Assembly: GCA_007133745.1 (NCBI GenBank) | Contig: SLMC01000089.1 | Span: forward strand, 1-6,424 | Reading direction: 5' to 3' | Length of the DNA stretch: 6,424 bases | From: Kiritimatiellia bacterium | Lineage (GTDB): Bacteria; Verrucomicrobiota; Kiritimatiellia; UBA8416; SLMC01 | Part shown: one piece after another, positions 1 to 5,980 of the stretch | Position numbering within the stretch: the first letter of the stretch is position 1 | Layout of the letters: every line of letters begins with the position of its first letter | The notes under the pieces: generated by a model | Database searches by the model: none | Told to the model about the DNA's origin: nothing | The model's input: the letters and a program-made list of their open reading frames with translations, nothing else | Position numbers and translations under genes: made by a program

Positions 1-1
1 A

Positions 2-91
2 AAGACGGTGTTTCCCAAGCGCAGAACGGGCCTTATGGAGCGAATACTGGCGCCGTTTTCCGGCATGATCGGCCGGAAGAAAAGCGCTTAG
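2..91 (+). CDS. Possible C-terminal end of a plus-strand gene (partial, uncertain)
   Basis: An open plus-strand frame enters from the left edge and runs 29 codons to a TAG at 89-91. Most of its third positions are G or C, more than in the neighbouring plus frame. The peptide is basic and amphipathic and ends in GMIGRKKSA; I do not recognise it. If real, the gene would converge on proC, with a composite repeat between the two 3' ends. The stop codon lies exactly at the repeat boundary: both repeat copies begin with TTAG, so the repeat itself may supply it. A competing reading is a minus-strand start at ATG 66-64 running off the left edge, but that ATG has no Shine-Dalgarno sequence. Ninety bases cannot decide between these. 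Confidence 0.2.
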   Translation, partial: KTVFPKRRTGLMERILAPFSGMIGRKKSA

Positions 92-226
92 CGCCTTAAT
101 CACGCCGTCCTGCCGAAAAAACAAGACATGGGAGGGGTGATTGTTTGTGAGTGTGTGGGTGAAAACTCACATACTCCCAAACCCACATACCCACACACTT
201 GGGTTGCGGGCGACAGCCCTCCTTGT
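88..226 (-). repeat. Composite GT/CA-rich intergenic repeat, copy 1 (short form)
   Basis: This segment is nearly identical to 1112-1267 apart from scattered substitutions, one A fewer in an A-run and one 16-bp unit fewer. It begins 4 bases after the proC stop codon, reading on the minus strand. Three hairpin modules are visible. Module A has 9-base arms at 98-106 and 134-142, with one G-G mismatch. Module B has 11-bp perfect arms at 150-160 and 189-199 (AGTGTGTGGGT with its complement). Module C is a short GGGC/GCCC stem around a 4-base loop at 208-219, one base pair weaker than in copy 2. There is no coding potential. It resembles REP- or MITE-like non-autonomous intergenic repeats; a role in 3'-end formation is possible but no stem is followed by a T-run. 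Confidence 0.85.
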
Positions 227-230
227 TATG

Positions 231-1031
231 TTACGAGTCGGCCATCTCGCGGCTGCGGTCGGCTGCGGCTTTGACGGCTGAGCCGACAATAGCGTCCAGG
301 TTCGATTTTTCGAACACGGCTAGTCCGGCCGCCGTCGTGCCTTTGGCCGAAGCGACGGCCTGAATCAATTGGCGCGGGTCCTGGCGTGTTGTCAGCAGCA
401 GCCGGGATGTGCCCATCATGGTTTGTTCGCACAGCAGCAACGCATCTTCTCTGGACAATCCTTCCAGGATGCCCGCTTCGACCATTTTTTCCATGAAAAA
501 GACGAAAAAAGCGGGGCCGGAACCGCTGAGCGCCGTGACGGCGTCGAACAGGTCTTCCGGCAGCCGCAGGACTTTCCCGAAGCTTGTCAGCAGGCTTTCG
601 GTCGTTTGGGCGTCGGCCGGTTTAGCCAGGGCGCCTAGGCAGTACGCGCTCATGCCTTCCGAAACCTGACAGGGGAGATTGGGCATGACGCGAACAATTC
701 GCGCACCCGGCAGCCGTGATTCGAGCCACGCGATGCGGCGTCCGGCGGCGATCGAAACGACCAGATGGTTCGGCCCGATTTTCGGCGCAATGTTTTTCAA
801 AACGGGCTCCAGATCCTGCGGCTTGACCGCGAGGATCAGGATATCGACCGATTCGATAAACGGAGATGTTGCGGAATAGACATTGACGCCCAGACTCTTT
901 TTGATCAGACTGCGGCGTTCCTCGCTAAGATCGCAGGCGAATATCTCGTGCGCCTCGAAGACCTTGGCGTGCAACAGTGAAGCCATCATGGCTTCGGCCA
1001 TCTTGCCCGCACCGATAAATCCTGCTTTCAT
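231..1031 (-). CDS. proC: Pyrroline-5-carboxylate reductase ProC
   Basis: This enzyme performs the last step of proline biosynthesis, NAD(P)H-dependent reduction of 1-pyrroline-5-carboxylate to L-proline, in the cytoplasm. The 266-residue length is normal for the family. The N-terminal Rossmann fold opens with FIGAGKMAEA (5-14). The sequence VMPNLP at 115-120 and the ALSGSGPAFF segment at 167-176 are family hallmarks, and the C-terminal dimerisation domain contains KGTTAAGLAVFEK (230-242). In the C-terminal signature the family usually has SPGGTT or SxGGTT; here it reads SAKGTT, with Lys230 where a small residue is usual. The start is supported by an AAAGGG ribosome-binding sequence (1044-1039) seven bases upstream. 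It lies 281 bp downstream of the HAD gene, separated by the long repeat copy, so it probably has its own promoter or depends on read-through; no convincing promoter was seen. Confidence 0.96.
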   Translation of the reverse strand: MKAGFIGAGKMAEAMMASLLHAKVFEAHEIFACDLSEERRSLIKKSLGVNVYSATSPFIESVDILILAVKPQDLEPVLKNIAPKIGPNHLVVSIAAGRRIAWLESRLPGARIVRVMPNLPCQVSEGMSAYCLGALAKPADAQTTESLLTSFGKVLRLPEDLFDAVTALSGSGPAFFVFFMEKMVEAGILEGLSREDALLLCEQTMMGTSRLLLTTRQDPRQLIQAVASAKGTTAAGLAVFEKSNLDAIVGSAVKAAADRSREMADS

Positions 1032-1111
1032 GGTTCGGCCCTTTCCCTCTTGAACGTTCCGTCAAGAATTGACAGCACATTTTCTTGCCTAAAACTCCTC
1101 TCTATAGTGTG

Positions 1112-1267
1112 TTAGTGCCTTAATCACGCCGTCCTGCCGAAAAAAACAAGACATTGGAGGCGTGATTGTTTGTGAGTGTGCGGGTGCGCGAGTGTGTGGG
1201 TGAAAACTCACATACTCACAAACCCACATACCCACACACTTGGGTTGCGGGCGACAGCCCGCCTTGT
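1112..1267 (-). repeat. Composite GT/CA-rich intergenic repeat, copy 2 (long form)
   Basis: This is the second and longer copy of the repeat at 88-226, in the same orientation, lying between the HAD stop and the proC start. All three hairpin modules are present and better paired than in copy 1. Module A has perfect 9-bp arms AATCACGCC (1122-1130) and GGCGTGATT (1159-1167). Read on the minus strand it also has an inner GTCTTG/CAGGAC stem (one G-U pair) around a loop with seven T. Module B has 11-bp perfect arms at 1191-1201 and 1230-1240. Module C is a perfect GCGGGC-GACA-GCCCGC hairpin (1247-1262). Any short open frame through it translates to low-complexity Cys/His/Pro/Thr-rich peptide and is not a gene. 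Function is unknown. Confidence 0.87.
1172..1203 (-). repeat. 16-bp tandem duplication inside repeat copy 2
   Basis: Two adjacent 16-base units, GTGAGTGTGCGGGTGC (1172-1187) and GCGAGTGTGTGGGTGA (1188-1203), differ at three positions. Copy 1 has a single unit at 147-162, GTGAGTGTGTGGGTGA, matching the second unit at all but one position. This duplication accounts for all but one base of the length difference between the copies. Expansion by slippage is the simplest explanation. Confidence 0.8.
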
Positions 1268-1297
1268 CATCTTCTCTGCCTTCTCCCCCCGTTTCCC

Positions 1298-1310
1298 GCC
1301 CCTGCGGGGC
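1298..1310 (-). other. Small GC hairpin just after the HAD stop codon
   Basis: A perfect 5-bp stem, GCCCC and GGGGC with a 3-base loop, lies two bases beyond the TAG of the HAD gene. It is followed on the minus strand by a G-rich stretch rather than a T-run, so it is not a classical intrinsic terminator. It could still mark or protect the mRNA 3' end. Confidence 0.3.
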
Positions 1311-1312
1311 GA

Positions 1313-2341
1313 CTATCCGGCTGTCCATCGCGCGATCAAGCGCAGCAGCAGATTAAACGGCATTTTTATGACTCCGGAAAATGGCAACAGGTTGTAATGC
1401 GCAAAAACGAGCAAGACGATGTAAAGAAGCGCACCCCACAGCATGACGTAGCGGAAAAGGAGAGTTCGGTGAGTTTCGCGCTGGGAACGCAGGGTGCGGA
1501 ATTTCCCGTACTGTTCGTGGGTCGGATCTTGCCATGTGTCGGGCAGCGCGCTGCGGACGTGATCGGTTTGGTGTGCGCGGATAATGTCCAGGACACCGGC
1601 CAGCGCCGGCGCTTCGGCGATATGTCCACCCGATTCGGAGACGTGTTTCATCACTTCCGGGGCCGAGTTTTGCGGACAGCCTGTCATGCCGGACACGGCG
1701 CCGTCCAGCATGCTGATGTCGTTGAGCCCATTGCCGACCGTTAGAATGTCGTCTTTCAATATATCGAGATGCCGCGCGATTTCGGCAACGGCCAGCCCCT
1801 TGGTAAAGGGGATGTCGATCAGCGCCAGCGTATTGTTGAAGCGTACCGTTTTGAGAGCCGGGAAATCGCGGATGTGTTTCTGCACAAAACGGGTGGCGGT
1901 TCGGAGGCTTTCTTCGGACGAAAAACGCAGGGCGAACCGAAACGGTTTTTTGCGAACCGGATAGGCGTCGGGCATCATATCCAGCAAACCGTTTCGGCAG
2001 AGACGCACAAGACGGTTCGCGTGACGGGCCAGTCGCCACTGGATGAACGCGATGCGAATGTTCCAAAACACACGGGGCACATATCCGAATCGGCGGGTGG
2101 GCCGGAAAATATAGGCGTGCCGGGCAATGACGAAATCCGGCGTGAGTCCCATGGCGCGCATGGGCGAAAAAACGTGGTGAAAACTACCGAGCCTGCGGCT
2201 GGTGCATATGGCCCAAACGCCCCCGTGCCGTTGCCGAATTTCGGATATCTGCCGACAGAGCGGCTCGTACAAATGAAACTCGGCCCCCTTTCCGATCAGG
2301 GTTCCGTCCAGGTCCGTTGCCAGTAGTTTTATCACAGCCAT
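1313..2341 (-). CDS. HAD-superfamily (Cof/SPP-like) phosphatase with C-terminal membrane segment
   Basis: This is a predicted Mg2+-dependent phosphohydrolase of 342 residues; the substrate cannot be read from sequence. HAD motif I is DLDGT at 10-14 (nucleophile Asp10, acid/base Asp12). Motif II is the Thr/Ser of ICTSRR (47-48), motif III Lys is Lys181 in PFTKGLA, and motif IV is GNGLNDISML (203-212, Asp208). The large insert between motifs II and III fits the C2-type cap of the Cof/sucrose-phosphatase/MPGP group. The HAD core ends near residue 255. About 90 residues follow, with a strongly hydrophobic helix at about 296-316 and a shorter hydrophobic stretch at 318-336. Such a tail is not usual for this family and suggests membrane attachment with the catalytic domain in the cytoplasm; no signal peptide is seen. 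The ATG has only a weak upstream AAGG. It stands alone, with repeat-bearing gaps on both sides. Confidence 0.85.
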   Translation of the reverse strand: MAVIKLLATDLDGTLIGKGAEFHLYEPLCRQISEIRQRHGGVWAICTSRRLGSFHHVFSPMRAMGLTPDFVIARHAYIFRPTRRFGYVPRVFWNIRIAFIQWRLARHANRLVRLCRNGLLDMMPDAYPVRKKPFRFALRFSSEESLRTATRFVQKHIRDFPALKTVRFNNTLALIDIPFTKGLAVAEIARHLDILKDDILTVGNGLNDISMLDGAVSGMTGCPQNSAPEVMKHVSESGGHIAEAPALAGVLDIIRAHQTDHVRSALPDTWQDPTHEQYGKFRTLRSQRETHRTLLFRYVMLWGALLYIVLLVFAHYNLLPFSGVIKMPFNLLLRLIARWTAG

Positions 2342-2352
2342 ATACGCCTTAT

Positions 2353-2375
2353 GCGGGCTGTCGCCCGCAACCCAA
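2353..2375 (+). repeat. Hairpin module shared with the composite repeats (inverted copy)
   Basis: GCGGGC-TGTC-GCCCGC (2353-2368) is a perfect 6-bp stem with a 4-base loop, followed by AACCCAA. The same 23 bases occur on the other strand in the composite repeat at 1112-1267, and with one difference at 88-226. It lies only 11 bases upstream of the HAD start codon, so in the minus-strand transcript it folds next to the translation start. On the plus strand it is followed by a T-rich stretch (2376-2384), but no plus-strand gene ends here, so a terminator role is unlikely. Confidence 0.7.
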
Positions 2376-2384
2376 TTTCTTTTT

Positions 2385-2463
2385 AACTACGAAACACGCC
2401 AAATGCGCGAAAGTTTATCATGCGGAGAACATTGTTTTCGCGCTTTTCGCGTGTTTCGTAGTT
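2385..2463. repeat. Large near-perfect palindrome with 28-base arms
   Basis: Arms at 2385-2412 and 2436-2463 pair at 26 of 28 positions, including an outer 15-bp perfect stretch starting AACTACGAAACACGC. The mismatches are C-C (2400/2448) and T-T (2404/2444); the spacer is 23 bases. The arm has a period of about ten bases (ACGAAACACGCCAAATGCGCGAAA), as in the ACGAAA/CACGAAA-type dispersed palindromes I recall from PVC and related genomes. It does not encode a protein. In RNA it would form a long hairpin in the leader of the HAD gene, or a 3' structure for the operon upstream. Confidence 0.8.
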
Positions 2464-2547
2464 TATCTCTTAAAAAGATACAACGAATTTTCTTGTTTTT
2501 TATAACATAAACGGGAGAATAAGCAGCTAAGTATACGGGCGGCGGCT
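2464..2547 (-). promoter_or_regulatory. AT-rich stretch, possible promoter for the HAD gene
   Basis: This is the most AT-rich part of the window and lies just after the 159-residue protein gene. On the minus strand it contains a TTATAAAAAA tract (2505-2496) that could serve as a -10 region. No -35 element at proper spacing is convincing. The strong compositional change is the main argument; the stretch may equally be flanking sequence of the adjacent palindrome. Confidence 0.22.
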
Positions 2548-3027
2548 TTAGAATCCGCGCTGCGCCATAAGTTGCTTGAACTGGGCTTGAAACGCCTGAA
2601 TGTCGGCTTCCGAGGGGCGGTAATCCGGCTTGGCCGGAGCCAGCGCCAACTGGCCGAGCCGATCCAGAGACCAGTCCGCCGTCATGCCGTCGCTGAAGCG
2701 TACGCTGCCGCTGACCAGACTGCCGGGCCGGGCGATAGGACTGATGTCCAAGGAAACACCGCCCAAATCCTGGCCTGTCGCGTCCATCGGCTCCGCAAAC
2801 GCATCGTCGGCTGCGGGTTCGTCTTGCGGAGCGGCGGCCGACGGCGCGGGCCGCGCGTTTCGCTCCTTGATCTCCAGGCCAAGTTCCAGAACAAGGAATC
2901 GGACATCCATATAGGTCATGGACAAGCCGGATTCCTCGGTCAACTTGGCCTGCAGCTCGGATAGTCCGCAACCCTGCTGAACCCATTGTCGAACTTTTTC
3001 GCGAATTTCCTCGGTAATTTCCGCCAT
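2548..3027 (-). CDS. Conserved protein of unknown function, probably PVC-type
   Basis: This is a 159-residue soluble protein of unknown function. Residues 4-53 form two or three amphipathic helices, EEIREKVRQWVQQGCGLSEL followed by SMTYMDVRFLVLELGLE, resembling a small helical, helix-turn-helix-like recruitment module. Residues 54-86 are a Pro/Ala/Asp/Glu-rich linker. Residues 88-130 look like a small beta domain (VSLDISPIARPGSLVSG then VRFSDGMTADWSLDRLG). The end, PSEADIQAFQAQFKQLM (138-154), is helical. From memory this arrangement matches a protein widespread in Verrucomicrobia and Lentisphaerae and without known function; this was not checked. The start is supported by GAGGAG (3038-3033), five bases before the ATG. 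It follows the deacetylase by 76 bp with no hairpin between, so it probably shares that transcript. There is no signal peptide or membrane helix. Confidence 0.85.
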   Translation of the reverse strand: MAEITEEIREKVRQWVQQGCGLSELQAKLTEESGLSMTYMDVRFLVLELGLEIKERNARPAPSAAAPQDEPAADDAFAEPMDATGQDLGGVSLDISPIARPGSLVSGSVRFSDGMTADWSLDRLGQLALAPAKPDYRPSEADIQAFQAQFKQLMAQRGF

Positions 3028-3103
3028 GACATCTCCTCAGTTGTTTCGTGATCGCTTCCAGTTCTTGTGCGCTGTCATTCCTGTGAAATGGCGTTGAAAC
3101 CAA

Positions 3104-4290
3104 TTATATCTCGGCGATGTTGACGTTCTCTTCTCGCACCGCCGTTCGCGGCGACGTTTCGGCGTCGAAAACCTTCTTCCCGCCGACCCAGGTTTCCCGC
3201 ACCTCGATATGCGGCCCGTCTGCGCGGTACCGGTAGAGGGTCAAGGTCGCCTCCTTGCCGGGTTCCAGGCCGAGCCGGTCGTCAAGCCCCAGAACCTTGG
3301 CTGGCTGAAGCGAGGCCAGTCGCCAGCCATCGGCATGGGACACGCCGCCCATAGGGATCACGCATTCGACGCATTCGCGCAGATTGCTCGCGCTGCCCGA
3401 CAGGTTGTTCGTGCCGATGGCGCAGAGTCGGCCGGACGCCTGTTTTTCCACATCGCCGTAGCGGCCAGCCGGCAATCCGCCAAGGCTGACGCAGTCGGAT
3501 GTAATCAAGGCCTTGTCCAGCCCTTTGGCCCGCAGCATGGAATACAGGCATTCCCGCGGCAGATGCTGGCCGTCGCTGATGAACGAGGCGTAGGTTTGAC
3601 GGCAAGCCAACTGGTACCACAGGTAGTTGTTGTGGCGTTGGATCATATCGTGCGCACCGTTGCCGAGATGCGTACTCATTGTGGCGCCGGCATCGACCAG
3701 TCGCGCCAGATCCTCGCGTGTCATGGCGCTGTGGCCCATGGAAACCACAACGCCGGCCGCGACGGCTTGGCGCGTGAACGCGACGGCCCCCTCCTGTTCC
3801 GGCGCCAGGGTGACGTAAAGAATTCTGTGTCCGCACAGGTCTTGCAAACGTTGAAACTCGCCCCAATTCGCCGGACGGATTACAGCTTTTTCATGCACGC
3901 CGCGCGGACCGTCTTCGGGCGAAATATACGGACCTTCCAGATGAAAGCCTGGGATGGACGCGGCGGTGTCCGAATCTTCGTCGAGCGTTTCGCCAAGCAG
4001 TCGAAACGCCGTTTCCAGCGAATTCTGCGCGCCGGTACAGACAGTGGGAATCCACCAACCCACCCCGTTTTCGCGCATCAAGGCCGTTATGAAGGCGAGG
4101 GCTTCCTTTTTTTCCGGTGCGCAGAGTTTGCAGGTTTCGCCACCGTAGCCGTTGACTTGTATATCGAAAAGCGTCGGGCCGATGCACAGGTCGGTTTTCG
4201 AGTCGGACGGCGAAACCGAAACAATGCGAGCGTTTTCAAAGCCGATTTCGACCGTCCGGTCCAGCAACGGGGCGAAGGCTGTCAGTTTTG

Positions 4291-4294
<4 letters not shown>
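3104..4294 (-). CDS. nagA: N-acetylglucosamine-6-phosphate deacetylase-like amidohydrolase
   Basis: This is a predicted metal-dependent cytoplasmic deacetylase (amidohydrolase TIM-barrel family). It would remove acetate from N-acetylglucosamine-6-phosphate or a similar N-acetyl amino-sugar phosphate. It has 396 residues, normal for NagA. The early barrel strand reads FDIQVNGYGG (43-52), with the Q-x-N form of NagA instead of H-x-H. Metal ligands are Glu120 in HLEGPY, His188 in GHS and His209 in THLGNG; the catalytic Asp is Asp267 in ITSDCVSLGG. Arg220 and His244 (SDGQHL) sit where NagA holds the substrate phosphate. The form THLGNG...RHNN differs from THLFNAM of the E. coli enzyme and marks a distinct subgroup, so the exact substrate is open. 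I chose the ATG at 4294, which overlaps the aminotransferase stop as ATGA and has GAGGA at 4308-4304; an in-frame ATG at 4390 would lie well inside that gene. The overlap implies translational coupling. Confidence 0.88.
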
Positions 4295-5661
<1,367 letters not shown>

Positions 5662-5668
5662 GCTGGGG

Positions 5669-5676
5669 TCTCCTTT
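5669..5676 (-). promoter_or_regulatory. Strong ribosome-binding site of the aminotransferase
   Basis: AAAGGAGA, read on the minus strand, lies eight bases before the ATG at 5661 and fixes that start. It is the best Shine-Dalgarno match in the window. Confidence 0.8.
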
Positions 5677-5704
5677 GTTCCTGTTAGGGGTTGGCGTTCA
5701 ATCA

Positions 5705-5748
5705 TCTTTCCCGAATTTCGGACGCGTACGGCAGACGTTCGGGAAAGA
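5705..5748 (-). promoter_or_regulatory. 11-bp inverted repeat in the aminotransferase leader
   Basis: TCTTTCCCGAA (5705-5715) and its exact complement TTCGGGAAAGA (5738-5748) are separated by 22 bases. The repeat begins 43 bases upstream of the start codon, between the weak promoter candidate and the ribosome-binding site. It could be a repressor operator or a leader hairpin controlling the aminotransferase-deacetylase operon. No T-run follows, so it is not an obvious attenuator. The structure is seen directly; the regulatory role is inferred. Confidence 0.45.
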
Positions 5749-5788
5749 CGTCCCTCGGTATCCGCAATAGTCTTCCGATACCTGCTTT

Positions 5789-5816
5789 TACATAATGGTT
5801 TTTGGCGCGATTGCAA
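5789..5816 (-). promoter_or_regulatory. Weak sigma70-type promoter candidate for the aminotransferase operon
   Basis: On the minus strand TTGCAA (5816-5811) is followed after 16 bases by TATGTA (5794-5789). The -35 match is good and the -10 match poor. The position, upstream of the leader repeat and downstream of the hairpin cluster, is sensible for a promoter, but a motif this degenerate occurs by chance. Confidence 0.22.
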
Positions 5817-5850
5817 GCTTAATTTCAGCCATTCGCATTATGACGCCGTC

Positions 5851-5872
5851 CCTCGCGACCTTGCGTCGCGGG
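5851..5872. repeat. Hairpin 1 of an intergenic cluster
   Basis: CGCGAC (5854-5859) and GTCGCG (5865-5870) form a 6-bp stem around a 5-base loop, extended by two G-C pairs across one bulged T. It is the promoter-proximal member of three adjacent hairpins. Confidence 0.6.
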
Positions 5873-5877
5873 AACGG

Positions 5878-5917
5878 GAGATTGGGGAGGAAAGGCGCGC
5901 TTTTCCTCCCCAATCTC
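5878..5917. repeat. Hairpin 2: perfect 16-bp inverted repeat
   Basis: GAGATTGGGGAGGAAA (5878-5893) and its exact complement TTTCCTCCCCAATCTC (5902-5917) flank an 8-base centre. It is the longest perfect inverted repeat in the window. No T-run follows on either strand, so a classical intrinsic terminator is not indicated. A terminator of another kind, an mRNA 3'-stabilising structure or a dispersed repeat are all possible. Confidence 0.75.
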
Positions 5918-5918
5918 A

Positions 5919-5948
5919 GGCCCCTGCCGCGCAAGGCGGCAGGGGGCC
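5919..5948 (-). terminator. Hairpin 3: strong GC stem after the oxidoreductase, possible terminator
   Basis: Arms GGCCCCTGCCGC (5919-5930) and GCGGCAGGGGGCC (5936-5948) form a 12-bp stem with one bulged G and a 5-base loop. In the minus-strand transcript it begins 32 bases after the oxidoreductase stop codon, the right place for a 3'-end structure. There is no trailing U-run; it is followed directly by hairpin 2. Termination is therefore an inference from position and stability. Confidence 0.4.
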
Positions 5949-5980
5949 AAGCCAAAATGCGAAGCACCGGCTTAATTGTA

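Larger units (their letters stand above)
5662..5980 (-). other. 319-bp intergenic region with hairpins and operon leader
   Basis: No gene is supported here; short frames through it lack ribosome-binding sites and only extend antisense to neighbouring genes. In the direction of transcription it holds 32 bases after the oxidoreductase stop, three adjacent hairpins (5948-5851), a stretch with a weak promoter candidate, an imperfect GGTATC/GATACC pair (5757-5762 and 5777-5782), an 11-bp inverted repeat (5748-5705) and the Shine-Dalgarno sequence of the aminotransferase. Confidence 0.7.

Noticed and set aside
147..200. CRISPR-like repeated GT/CA units
   Set aside because: The units are adjacent or inverted, without regular unique spacers, and no cas gene is present.
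1049..1066. Imperfect palindrome CTTGAACGTTCCGTCAAG upstream of proC
   Set aside because: Only the outer five base pairs match, a level expected by chance, and no regulator or second site supports it.
1069..1095. A perfect TTGACA on the plus strand with TAAAAC 15 bases downstream
   Set aside because: No plus-strand gene follows, spacing is short and the -10 match is poor. It probably arises by chance; antisense transcription of the repeat cannot be excluded.
1089..1328. A 79-residue minus-strand open frame across the long composite repeat
   Set aside because: Most of it is translated repeat sequence, giving low-complexity Cys/His/Thr/Pro-rich peptide. It overlaps the end of the HAD gene and lacks independent support as a gene.
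2317..2505. A 62-residue plus-strand open frame across the hairpin and palindrome
   Set aside because: It is the translation of dispersed repeat sequence (TTKHAKCAKV-like), a known kind of spurious small protein, and there is no good ribosome-binding site.
5803..5815. Sigma54-like TGGCGCGATTGCA on the plus strand
   Set aside because: The GG and GC elements are separated by 7 bases, not the required 10, and there is no plus-strand gene downstream.
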